NCBI RefSeq assembly: GCF_945873775.1
Contig: NZ_CAMCEC010000023.1
Span: 1 to 38,953 of the forward strand
Length of the DNA: 38,953 nt
Direction of reading: 5' to 3'
DNA from: an uncultured Treponema sp.
Lineage (GTDB): Bacteria; Spirochaetota; Spirochaetia; Treponematales; Treponemataceae
Both the position numbers and the translations under genes were made by a program. Under the pieces are notes generated by a model that was given only the letters and a program-made list of their open reading frames with translations, was not told the origin of the DNA and made no database searches. The stretch's first letter is position 1. Each line of letters opens with the position of its first letter. Shown piece by piece: positions 31,727-38,953 of the stretch.

Positions 31727-32956
31727 TCACCCTCTTCCGCCGTTCAAAACTGCGAACAGTGGAGGGCAGATTTTTTTCAGCAGGATTCCGAAGCCTGTTC
31801 CAAGCGCGACGACCAGAACCGAGACTCCGAAATATTCCGCCATGCAGAAGAACGTGTTCGTCATCGGGAGGATTTTGCGCCACAAGGCCTGCACGCAGTT
31901 CAGCAAAAACGGCATGTGGATTGCAAACAGCCAGAATGAGAATCCCGCAAGATATTTTGCCGCCGCGAACGCCCTTTTGCTTGAAACGATGACAGCGGAA
32001 AATTTCAGGAGGACAAGGCAGGAAGCCGCAACCATGAACCAGTACGCGCACGAATATTCGCCGTAGAATTTCCAGGTCGCCAGCCACAGCGCAAGGTAAA
32101 GAGGAACCAGAGCCTTCCATTTTATTCTGTCCGCAAAGGCGAAAAGATCGAATTCGGATTCCGCCCAAAAAAGTCCTATTATATAGAAGAAAAGCGCCTG
32201 AGCCGCCACGAAGAACGGCCGCGTGTCCGAAAAATAAAAGAACGAGACCGACAGAAGGGCGCAGACCGGAAATTTCCGCACGGCAAGGCGCAGAAGCGGA
32301 GAAAAAACAATCAGGATGAAAAGGTCGCGCACGAACCAGAGCTGACCGACATATCCGCCGAACGTCCGCCCTTCCGCCATGTTCTCATATCCGAAAAACG
32401 CATGAAGCCAGCCCTTCAAGCCCCACCCGCTCATCGGAAACCAGTTCTTCCGCTCAATCATCGCGGGAAAAACCGCCTGAATCAAGAGCTTGAATCCGAC
32501 ATAAATTCCGATGTTCAGAAGCGGCCACAAAAAATACGGGACCACAAGCGACTTCGCCTTCTTTTTGAGCAGAATGCCGTAGGAGTCACTTTTCATGAAC
32601 TGCAGGAAAGATGCGAACATGAAGAAAAGCGGAACTGCGCACCTTGCGATTCCGTCCGAGATGAAAATCTGCACCCAGCGTCCGAAAAGTCCGTTCTCGT
32701 AGGCAAACGGCGTGTATCCGTGCTCAAGCGAGCCTTTCAGAATCTCCTCCGCCCTAAAATTGTTGTGGATAAAGACCACCAGCACAATCAGAAGAAACCG
32801 CAGAGCCGTTATGCGCATTGAAGTTTCCGCAGGAATTGCCTTTGCCTTTTCAGCGCAGAAAATTTTCTGAAATCCGTTTTTTGCGGAAACCGCCGCGGAA
32901 CTTTCAGCGTCCACAAGCTGCCGTATTTCGTCTTGAGTCTTTTCTTTTTCAAACAT
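31727..32956 (-). CDS. Acyltransferase 3 family membrane protein
   Basis: A 409-residue polytopic membrane protein of the acyltransferase 3 family. The first transmembrane region starts at TALRFLLIVLVVFIHNNF, with the family's histidine in FIHNN. About ten hydrophobic segments follow, with GQLWFVRDLFIL near the middle and FAIHMPFLL close to the end. Such enzymes acetylate or acylate extracytoplasmic polysaccharides. The ATG at 32956 has GGGGAAG upstream. It is transcribed away from the XRE regulator gene, and shares with it an intergenic region that has direct repeats. Confidence 0.85.
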   Translation of the reverse strand: MFEKEKTQDEIRQLVDAESSAAVSAKNGFQKIFCAEKAKAIPAETSMRITALRFLLIVLVVFIHNNFRAEEILKGSLEHGYTPFAYENGLFGRWVQIFISDGIARCAVPLFFMFASFLQFMKSDSYGILLKKKAKSLVVPYFLWPLLNIGIYVGFKLLIQAVFPAMIERKNWFPMSGWGLKGWLHAFFGYENMAEGRTFGGYVGQLWFVRDLFILIVFSPLLRLAVRKFPVCALLSVSFFYFSDTRPFFVAAQALFFYIIGLFWAESEFDLFAFADRIKWKALVPLYLALWLATWKFYGEYSCAYWFMVAASCLVLLKFSAVIVSSKRAFAAAKYLAGFSFWLFAIHMPFLLNCVQALWRKILPMTNTFFCMAEYFGVSVLVVALGTGFGILLKKICPPLFAVLNGGRG

Positions 32957-33001
32957 GGAATTCTTCCCCCGCAAAATGAAATTTGTTTATTGCCAATCGC
33001 A

Positions 33002-33047
33002 AAATAAACTATTTTCCATTTATATCATTTAAATAAACTAAATTCCA
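33002..33047. repeat. Direct repeats between acyltransferase and XRE genes
   Basis: AAATAAACTA is followed by two bases and TTCCA at 33002-33018 and again at 33031-33047, a 29-bp period. A reversed GTTTATT lies at 32985-32991. The position between two divergent genes, one encoding an XRE regulator, makes these candidate operator sites. Confidence 0.6.
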
Positions 33048-33089
33048 CTATTAAATGCAAAATAGCAAAAATTCCATAATGATTGAGGA

Positions 33090-33437
33090 ATGAATTCTTT
33101 TTGGGACAATGTGGCGGTGGAGCTTGAGTATCTTGGAATGACGAACAAGGCGCTCGCCGAAAAAGTCGGAATCACAGCGTCGAACATCGGCAAGGGGCAG
33201 AAGCAGGGCTCAAGTCCGTCCGCGGAGACAGCCGTAAAAATCGCTAAAGTGCTCGGCGTCTCGGTAGAATACCTTGTTACAGGAAGCCGCCAGCCCGACA
33301 AAAGTTCCCACATCGCAGAAACCGAGAATCAGGCTCATCTTTTGAGAAAATATCACGCTTTATTAGAAAAATGCGAGAACTTGCCACTGGAAAAAGTGCG
33401 GCTTTTAACGGAAGTTGCGGAAGGATTTGGAAGATAG
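33090..33437 (+). CDS. XRE-family transcriptional regulator
   Basis: A 115-residue protein with an XRE helix-turn-helix at about 8-62 (MTNKALAEKVGITASNIGKG, then AVKIAKVLGVSVEYLVTG) and a C-terminal helical tail that may dimerise. The ATG follows GAGGA almost directly, which is close for a ribosome site, and a CATAAT box lies about 9 nt upstream. It likely represses itself and perhaps the divergent acyltransferase gene through the direct repeats between them; that is inference. Confidence 0.88.
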   Translation: MNSFWDNVAVELEYLGMTNKALAEKVGITASNIGKGQKQGSSPSAETAVKIAKVLGVSVEYLVTGSRQPDKSSHIAETENQAHLLRKYHALLEKCENLPLEKVRLLTEVAEGFGR

Positions 33438-33504
33438 AATTTCAAACCGCGAACTTCATCTCTTCACTTAATCAAAAAATTTTCCACCATACCTGAAACT
33501 TTTC

Positions 33505-33533
33505 TTGAAAACTAAAACTTTTTCGGTTATACT
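33505..33533 (+). promoter_or_regulatory. Promoter of the AAA_14 ATPase gene
   Basis: TTGAAA (33505-33510) and TATACT (33528-33533) are 17 nt apart, a good sigma-70-type promoter. The ATG is 8 nt after the -10 box, so the leader would be only one or two bases. Confidence 0.65.
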
Positions 33534-33541
33534 GGAAACAA

Positions 33542-34768
33542 ATGAAACAAATTACGCTGGACAGATTCGGAATTGACGAAATAATTTCTCTTTACAAGGA
33601 CAAGCCCGTCATAAAAGTGCTTCAGGGAATCAGGCGATCGGGAAAATCGTTCATGCTTGAGCTTCTTTCCCGGAAGATTGTGGAAAACAGCGCGACTGAA
33701 AACCAGATTCTTCTATTAAATATGGAAGATTTTGAGAATGTGGAATTGCTGGATTCAAAAAAACTCTACGACTTTATAAAATCAAAAAGCGAGGCGGCGG
33801 ACGGAAAAAAACTCTATCTTTTTCTGGACGAGATTCAGGAAGTCAGCGGTTGGGAAAAGCTTGTGAATTCGCTCTACTCTTCCGCCACGATTGACGCGGA
33901 CATCTACATAACCGGCAGCAACGCAAATCTTCTTTCCTCCGAGCTGGCGACTTACCTGAGCGGTCGCTATGTTCTGATTCACGTCTGGCCGCTTTCCTAC
34001 AGGGAATTTTTGTATTTCAATTCTGAAAACGACTCTGCGGCGGCGTTCAGAAAATTCATTGAATTCGGAGGATTTCCGGGACTGAAGGACATGATGGAAA
34101 ATCCTGTCCAAATCCGCTCGTATCTGGAAGGAATTTATTCAACTGTTCTTCTGAAAGACGTGATTGCCCGCAACAGAATCCGCGACACTGCGGTTCTTGA
34201 AAAAATCATTCTGTACATCGCCGACAACACAGGGAACATTTTTTCCGCAAAACGGATTTCCGACTTCATGAAGTCCGGCGGACGCCCGCTTTCCGTGGAG
34301 ACAATCTACAACGACATAAAATATCTTGAGAACGCGCTGGTCCTGCACAAAGTTCCGCGGTATGACGTGCGCGGCAAAAAAATCCTTGAGACGATGGAAA
34401 AATATTACCTTGCCGATCAGGGGCTGCTGACATTCCTGCACGGCTACAAGGACACCTACATAAACGGAATTCTTGAAAACATCGTGTTCATCGAGCTTCT
34501 TCGGCGCGGCTACAAGGTCTTTATCGGAAAAATCGGCGACATGGAGATTGACTTTGCAGCGGAAAAAAACGGCGAAAAACTCTACGTTCAGGTCGCATAC
34601 CTAATCGGCTCTGAAGAGACAAAAGAAAGGGAACTCCGCCCACTAAAATCACTTCTGCCACTCGGCGACAACTTTCCAAAACTGATTCTTACAATGGACG
34701 AACTTCCGCCCTCAAACGAAAACGGAATCGTGCGGAAGAATATAAGGGAATGGATTTTGGAGGGGTGA
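33542..34768 (+). CDS. AAA_14/DUF4143 ATPase
   Basis: A 408-residue ATP-binding protein. Walker A GIRRSGKS at 29-36 and Walker B LYLFLDEIQEV at 91-101 define the AAA_14 ATPase domain, with ITGSNANLLSSEL as the sensor region. The C-terminal part (ILENIVFIELLRRGYKVFIG, then MEIDFAAEKNGEKLYVQV) is DUF4143, which resembles a nuclease-like fold. The family is very common in gut bacteria and its role is not established. The promoter is visible and the message is probably nearly leaderless. Confidence 0.92.
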   Translation: MKQITLDRFGIDEIISLYKDKPVIKVLQGIRRSGKSFMLELLSRKIVENSATENQILLLNMEDFENVELLDSKKLYDFIKSKSEAADGKKLYLFLDEIQEVSGWEKLVNSLYSSATIDADIYITGSNANLLSSELATYLSGRYVLIHVWPLSYREFLYFNSENDSAAAFRKFIEFGGFPGLKDMMENPVQIRSYLEGIYSTVLLKDVIARNRIRDTAVLEKIILYIADNTGNIFSAKRISDFMKSGGRPLSVETIYNDIKYLENALVLHKVPRYDVRGKKILETMEKYYLADQGLLTFLHGYKDTYINGILENIVFIELLRRGYKVFIGKIGDMEIDFAAEKNGEKLYVQVAYLIGSEETKERELRPLKSLLPLGDNFPKLILTMDELPPSNENGIVRKNIREWILEG

Positions 34769-34819
34769 AAGGAGGTGCGGGCGGAAAACGGTAAGAATCC
34801 GGATGCTCAAATTGCATAA

Positions 34820-34843
34820 ATTTTTGACAAAACAGTCAAAAAT
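34820..34843. promoter_or_regulatory. Symmetrical hairpin upstream of the lipocalin gene
   Basis: ATTTTTGAC and GTCAAAAAT form a perfect 9-bp stem around AAAACA. It lies between the ATPase and lipocalin genes. It has T's on one side and A's on the other but no long T-run, so it may be a weak terminator in either direction or a regulatory site. TTGACA inside it could also be a -35 box. Confidence 0.35.
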
Positions 34844-34932
34844 GGCTGAACTTCTCATCTGTTTTCTTGCTTTCCGCCTCTTTTATGGTTATTTTCTTTG
34901 TAGGTTGCATGCAATTTTTACAGGAGGTTCAC

Positions 34933-35484
34933 ATGAAAAAAGGAAGCAGAATCAGGAAGATTTTTTCTTTGGCCGCCGTTTTGAGCTGCATTGCAAGCCT
35001 TTCAGCCCAGTCAGTCTCCGAAAAAAGCAATGCAAACCTTGAGCCTGTGCGGAATTTTGAGCTCGAGCGGTATCTTGGAAAATGGTACGAGATCGGCAGG
35101 TTTGACTTCAAGTGGGAAAAAAATCTGAAAAACGTTACGGCCGACTACTCGCTGAACAAAAACGGCACTGTCAAGGTTGTAAATTCTGGCTATGATTATG
35201 TCAGCAAAAAGCAGAAACAGTCCGTGGGAAAGGCGAAATTCGCCGGGAACCAAAATTCCGGAAGCCTGAAAGTCTCGTTCTTTTGGCCGTTTTACAGCGA
35301 CTACAAAATCATTGCGCTTGATTCCGAATACAACTACGCGCTTGTCGCAGGAGCAAACAAAAAACTTCTGTGGATTTTGAGCCGCACAAAGACGATTCCA
35401 GATGACGTCAAGGAACGCTACATTCAGACTGCCCAGAACGCAGGCTACGATTTGAACGGTTTTGTCTGGACAGAGCAGGAATAA
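34933..35484 (+). CDS. blc: Lipocalin family protein (Blc-like)
   Basis: A 183-residue bacterial lipocalin. The hallmark NFELERYLGKWYEIGRFDFKWE contains the GxW motif at 49-51, and the later YNYALVAGANKKLLWILSR matches the family's second conserved block. E. coli Blc binds lipids at the outer membrane. The ATG at 34933 has GGAGG 5 nt upstream; the longer frame to 34867 is not supported. The N-terminus is a signal sequence. Cys19 in AVLSC could be a lipobox, as in Blc, but a signal peptidase I cut after LSAQ is also possible. Confidence 0.88.
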   Translation: MKKGSRIRKIFSLAAVLSCIASLSAQSVSEKSNANLEPVRNFELERYLGKWYEIGRFDFKWEKNLKNVTADYSLNKNGTVKVVNSGYDYVSKKQKQSVGKAKFAGNQNSGSLKVSFFWPFYSDYKIIALDSEYNYALVAGANKKLLWILSRTKTIPDDVKERYIQTAQNAGYDLNGFVWTEQE

Positions 35485-35650
35485 AAAATCTGGCATGACT
35501 GAAAGTTTTGGTTGTGCCGGAAAATCGAAGATGTATTTTTATCAGTTATAGTCGCCAAAATCAAGATAATTTATATTTTTAGCGGTTATAAATGCGAAAA
35601 TATACTTCATGAACTTTTTAAGGTATTCTTACAGAAAATAATCAACAAAA

Positions 35651-35695
35651 AAAACAGGCAAAATCGCACTGCCTTAGCGCAACTTTGCCTGTTTT
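35651..35695. terminator. Bidirectional terminator
   Basis: AAAACAGGCAAA (35651-35662) pairs with TTTGCCTGTTTT (35684-35695), with a 21-nt loop. T-run and A-run on the two sides let it work for both the plus-strand lipocalin and the converging minus-strand small gene. Confidence 0.75.
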
Positions 35696-35699
35696 AAAA

Positions 35700-36053
35700 T
35701 TACATACAATGCGTCAAATGAAAGCCTTTACCTTCATTGCAGCTATAAATCTTTAGCGAAATATGTTGTTCCGCCTCTGATTTCATCCGCTGTTTTTCTG
35801 CATCTTCTCTTGTCAAATATAATGCTTTGTGCCTTCCATTTGAGTCCAAGCAGGAACAGGCATTTCTTTGAACGTTTAGTTTTGATGATAGTGGTGCTAA
35901 ATGCCAGTAACCACATTTTTCACATTTATATGGATACAAGTCGCTTCCTCTTGCAGTCCGTTCATACAATGCGGAAGATTTTGCATCTGCTTCTGAAAAA
36001 TACACGGTAAGAGGCTGCCCTGTTTTTTTACTGAAACAAACATCGCTTTTCAT
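35700..36053 (-). CDS. Small protein with duplicated Cys/His module
   Basis: A 117-residue protein of unknown function. Two copies of a module are visible: residues 18-53 (YFSEADAKSSALYE, then YKCEKCGYWHLAP) and 79-114 (YLTREDAEKQRMKSEA, then IYSCNEGKGFHLTH). The first has CxxC and a His that could hold a metal; the second lost one cysteine. GAGGTGAT precedes the ATG and overlaps the stop of the small gene upstream, so the two are translationally coupled. Confidence 0.65.
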   Translation of the reverse strand: MKSDVCFSKKTGQPLTVYFSEADAKSSALYERTARGSDLYPYKCEKCGYWHLAPLSSKLNVQRNACSCLDSNGRHKALYLTREDAEKQRMKSEAEQHISLKIYSCNEGKGFHLTHCM

Positions 36054-36057
36054 GCTA

Positions 36058-36228
36058 TCACCTCTTTTTAGATGAACTGCTGCTTTTATTAGCTGGATTC
36101 TGCGGATTCATCTGCCAGCCCCTATTGCCCTGGTTCTGACAGCGTTGCAAGTTCTGTCCGGAAGTTCCCTTGTTTGCATTTGAAATGTTAGCCGCATTGT
36201 TCGCAGGTGAAATGTGTGATTTTGCCAT
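36058..36228 (-). CDS. Asn/Gln-rich small protein
   Basis: A 56-residue protein starting MAKSHISPANNAANISN and containing NKGTSGQN and GWQMNPQNPA, ending in a Ser/Lys-rich tail. I recall similar short, Asn/Gly-rich proteins with a QMNPNNPAY-like motif in other bacteria, but their function is unknown. The start is chosen because GGGAGG lies 7 nt upstream; the 83-residue reading has no such signal. It is the first gene of a two-gene operon with the duplicated Cys/His protein. Confidence 0.6.
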   Translation of the reverse strand: MAKSHISPANNAANISNANKGTSGQNLQRCQNQGNRGWQMNPQNPANKSSSSSKKR

Positions 36229-36341
36229 ATTTGGCCTCCCATAAAAATTGATTTTGTCTTTCAAAGACACATAAAAAGTACAATGAAATCCGTTTCTTTT
36301 ATGCACCATTTTTAAGGGAATATTTTTTTAGTCCGTTTTTA

Positions 36342-36350
36342 TGCTATAAT
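36342..36350 (+). promoter_or_regulatory. Extended -10 promoter of the ankyrin gene
   Basis: TGCTATAAT is followed by 6 nt and the ATG at 36357. The same arrangement is seen before hsdR. No ribosome site is present, so a leaderless transcript is likely. Confidence 0.6.
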
Positions 36351-36356
36351 TCTAAT

Positions 36357-38432
36357 ATGGAGCAGAAAAAAATCATTTACGGAAATGTTACGTTAAGCCA
36401 ATTGATTCATTTTGCAGTTGAAATCTGCGGAAAAGGTGCCTTAATGCAAAAAGGTTTTATAACAGATTCTGAACTAAATGATGCCTACAAGGAAAAAGGC
36501 GCTTATTTAAAATTCCGATGCACAGACAAAAATTCATTGTTCCAAAAAATTTATCAGTTTTTCTCTGAAATAGAAAAAGAATTTGAAATTCCGCTTCATA
36601 AAACAGAAAGAAAAAAATCGCTTGACGGGAAATACTTTGAAGAAGTAGAACTCAACGATTTTCAGCAGTTTTATTCACACATTATCTGGTCATTTATAGT
36701 TCAAATCTGCGGAACCAGACCTTTTGAAAGCCCGCAGAACAATCTTTCTAAAAAGATTATTTATGATTGTCTTTTGAAACAGCCAACATCTTACTTTATT
36801 GAATATATAGCTCTTGTAAGCTCTACAACTTTTGATGAAGTTATAACAGAATTCGCAAAAGTCCATAACTTAAAATATGAACAGATTTACAATGAAGTTG
36901 CTGAAAATATAAACGACAATGAATCTGATTCTTTGCTGAACGTCCGAAAAGCATTGCAAAAATGCCGAAAAGAAAACACAAATCCTACTTGGAAAATTTT
37001 TCATCCGTTTTTAAAAGCAGTTCATAAAAGGGACAAAAGATTTTCATTTATTCTTCTGAATTTATATTTTTATTCAAATTTCAAAAATGCAATAAAATGG
37101 CTATCGTTTAAAAAGACAGATTTGCAAAAGCTGGAGTCATTCTGCAAAAATCATCAAAAGAATGACACAGAAAATATTATTCAAGACGCAATAAATTTTA
37201 CAAATGAAAGTGTAGATATGCAAAATCTTAAAGGCATTACAGAAAAGACTTTGTATTTTGATAAACTGCTGAATAAAAACTGCCGTGAAAACTTAAGAAT
37301 TTTTCAAAGCAACATGAATGAACTTAGAAATGAACTGCCACATTCTTTTTCCTTTTGGGAAAACTGGTTCTGCGCAAAAGATTATGTGTACAAATATTTT
37401 GATTCCGGGAATCTTGAGCATCTGGAAAATGCTGTTAAATGGTATGGGCTGGCTTTTGAAAACGGCAAATATTTTATGGGAAAAAGTTCCGGGCAGTTTA
37501 TACATGAAGCAATAATTGTTTCTGCTTATCTTGACATGAAGAAAAATCCTACAAAAGCCCGAACAAGGCTTCAAAAAACTTCAGACAACAATTCAGATAC
37601 GAAAACACCTTTAGACCAAACCACTAAAAACTTTTATGACTTTGGCTTGACATTCGACCTTTTGCTAAATGACATGAACGACGCTTACAATTTGTATTAC
37701 CACTGCTTTCAAAATTTCTGGAACTGCTTTTCTCCAGAAAGTGAGTGTGCAAAAAATATCCAAAATGAAGATTTATTCAGGGATTCTGGCATTGAAACAA
37801 CCAACACACCAGAAAACGAGAAAGTCTTAAAATCAAGAGAAACTCTGCTAAAAATCTCAGATGCAAAAATAAACAACATTCTTCCAACAAGTCATAATGT
37901 TGCATACACGCCAATTTCAAATGCAATAATTCAAGGCTATTTTGACATTGTTGAATTGTATTTGGATAAATCAAAATATCCGTCATTAGATTTAAACATT
38001 CCAAATACAAACAACTGCTACCCGATTCATGAAATTGCAACTCAATATTTAAGAGGAAACGAGCAAAAAAAGACAAAACCGCTTGTCTTGAAAATACTTG
38101 AAAGAACCGATAAGAAAGTTTTATTCACGCAGACAAACAGACAAAAAATATCGTCATTAGAAACAGTAATTCAATCTTTGGACTTAGACCTTAACAAACG
38201 CTTTTTAGAAAAAATGTTTGGCGCAGAAAAAATTCCAAATGATTTTATAATATCAGCAGATGAAGTTTCGCCACTATATTTTGCGCTTATGATAAAATAC
38301 CTTTTCAACAATCCTGTTGAATATGCAGAAAAGATAAATATAGGAAATATAAACTATAAAACTTGTTTGACCCCGGATTATCAGAATCAGAAAAAGAAAA
38401 GTTTCACGACTCTGATATTTCATCTGCTATAA
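36357..38432 (+). CDS. Ankyrin-repeat-type protein, N-terminal part (frameshifted)
   Basis: A 691-residue frame. The first 450 residues are a long helical region of unknown type, perhaps tetratricopeptide-like in the middle (WYGLAFENGKYFMGKSSG). From about 540 there is ankyrin-like sequence (TPISNAIIQGYFDIVELYLD, then YPIHEIATQYL). The last residues after about 670 (DYQNQKKKSFTTLIFHLL) are out of phase: the overlapping frame from 38363 reads PGLSESEKEKFHDSDIS and continues the ankyrin pattern. One base has probably been lost between 38357 and 38430. Function is unknown. Confidence 0.7.
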   Translation: MEQKKIIYGNVTLSQLIHFAVEICGKGALMQKGFITDSELNDAYKEKGAYLKFRCTDKNSLFQKIYQFFSEIEKEFEIPLHKTERKKSLDGKYFEEVELNDFQQFYSHIIWSFIVQICGTRPFESPQNNLSKKIIYDCLLKQPTSYFIEYIALVSSTTFDEVITEFAKVHNLKYEQIYNEVAENINDNESDSLLNVRKALQKCRKENTNPTWKIFHPFLKAVHKRDKRFSFILLNLYFYSNFKNAIKWLSFKKTDLQKLESFCKNHQKNDTENIIQDAINFTNESVDMQNLKGITEKTLYFDKLLNKNCRENLRIFQSNMNELRNELPHSFSFWENWFCAKDYVYKYFDSGNLEHLENAVKWYGLAFENGKYFMGKSSGQFIHEAIIVSAYLDMKKNPTKARTRLQKTSDNNSDTKTPLDQTTKNFYDFGLTFDLLLNDMNDAYNLYYHCFQNFWNCFSPESECAKNIQNEDLFRDSGIETTNTPENEKVLKSRETLLKISDAKINNILPTSHNVAYTPISNAIIQGYFDIVELYLDKSKYPSLDLNIPNTNNCYPIHEIATQYLRGNEQKKTKPLVLKILERTDKKVLFTQTNRQKISSLETVIQSLDLDLNKRFLEKMFGAEKIPNDFIISADEVSPLYFALMIKYLFNNPVEYAEKINIGNINYKTCLTPDYQNQKKKSFTTLIFHLL

Positions 38433-38905
38433 AAAATTTCAAAAATTTGGAAAATGCAGTTCCAAAAGAAATTCTTAACAAACGCAAAGAAGAAATTAAA
38501 AAGAAAACAGATGAAATTGTTGCTCTATATATAGAAAGAACTTTAGATGTTGACGGATTTATCAGCTACAGTATGCGTGATCCGATTGCAAATAATCAGG
38601 GCTGCACCGCATTGCTCTACGCTTGTGAAATGGATGATGTTGAAATTTGCAAATCGCTAATTTCCGCAGGAGCAAATTTACGGCAACAAATCGGAAAAAC
38701 AACCGAACTTCCATTGCCAAATGGAAATATGCTATTTCTTCCCAATAATTTTATACACCGGGCAATTTATTTTAAAGCATGGAACCGCTTGGAATGGTTC
38801 TTAAAAAACAATAAAAATCTTGCTACTGAATACATGCACAGAAAAGAAGAAAATATGACTTGGCTAGTTTACTTTTTATTGATGCAACAAAACGAAATCA
38901 GATAG
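38363..38905 (+). CDS. Ankyrin-repeat protein, C-terminal part (frameshifted)
   Basis: A 180-residue frame overlapping the end of the preceding one in another phase. It contains ankyrin-type segments (GCTALLYACEMDDVEICKSLISAGANL, trimmed core ALLYACEMDDVEICKSL, and FIHRAIYFKAWNRLEWFL). It has no ATG and no ribosome site near its start, so it is read here as the displaced end of the 36357 gene, not an independent gene. Programmed frameshifting cannot be excluded. Confidence 0.65.
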   Translation: MFDPGLSESEKEKFHDSDISSAIKNFKNLENAVPKEILNKRKEEIKKKTDEIVALYIERTLDVDGFISYSMRDPIANNQGCTALLYACEMDDVEICKSLISAGANLRQQIGKTTELPLPNGNMLFLPNNFIHRAIYFKAWNRLEWFLKNNKNLATEYMHRKEENMTWLVYFLLMQQNEIR

Positions 38906-38953
38906 TGTACAATAAAGTTCGCAATTTGGGGTAGAAAAAAGCCATTGAAAATT
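38906..38953. other. Window end
   Basis: Forty-eight bases after the ankyrin stop show no gene or clear terminator. Confidence 0.3.

Noticed and set aside
31689..32168. Minus-strand frame of 159 codons inside the acyltransferase gene
   Set aside because: It overlaps a well-supported membrane protein in another phase.
1..38953. tRNA or rRNA genes
   Set aside because: No tRNA-type T-loop or acceptor pattern and no rRNA-like sequence was seen on either strand.

Overview
This 39 kb window is probably from a host-associated Treponema or a close spirochaete. That is an inference. It rests on the moderately low G+C content with strong GGAGG-type ribosome sites, a Bmp/PnrA-type nucleoside transporter whose binding protein carries the TDSGTIDDKSFNQ motif known from treponemal PnrA, and a gut-type accessory gene pool. 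No rRNA or tRNA gene and no CRISPR array was seen. Nearly all genes up to about 33 kb are on the minus strand, so the biological order runs from high to low coordinates.

1-6.9 kb: a nucleoside-type ABC transporter operon (binding protein, double ATPase, two permeases with ATGA overlaps), then a LacX-like aldose epimerase and a T5orf172/GIY-YIG-like gene. The binding-protein leader carries a possible attenuator. An intrinsic terminator lies between the binding protein and the ATPase.

7.0-14.5 kb: a nested restriction island. mcrB and mcrC are separated by two complete type II systems. One is EcoRI-like (R.EcoRI homologue plus an RsrI-type beta-class methylase, predicted site GAATTC). The other is EcoRV-like (R.EcoRV homologue plus an M.EcoRV-type alpha-class methylase, predicted site GATATC). 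mcrB is frameshifted at a G5 run. A piece resembling an McrB C-terminus survives on the far side of the EcoRI-like cassette. The EcoRI-like nuclease has a G9 tract near its 5' end, a likely on/off switch.

14.5-27.1 kb: a type I restriction locus in the order hsdR, Bro-N/Fic, KilA-N, hsdS, a three-gene A+T-rich cassette (unknown protein, XRE/ImmA-IrrE protease, DUF4062-like protein), a DUF1016/YhcG nuclease, Fic, hsdM and an HD phosphohydrolase. hsdS and hsdM are thus about 5 kb apart. A WYL regulator and an rdgB-like NTP pyrophosphatase lie just upstream of hsdR.

28.7-31.5 kb: a cluster of perfect hairpins, a candidate 34-residue membrane protein, a HIRAN protein, a putative PD-(D/E)XK nuclease and a YkgJ-type cysteine-cluster protein.

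31.7-38.9 kb: a membrane acyltransferase divergent from an XRE regulator, an AAA_14/DUF4143 ATPase, a Blc-like lipocalin, two small minus-strand genes, and a large ankyrin-repeat gene broken by a frameshift.

Several genes have a TATAAT-like -10 box only 6-9 nt before the start codon and no Shine-Dalgarno sequence, which suggests leaderless transcripts. By eye I found no GATATC in the window, but more than twenty GAATTC.
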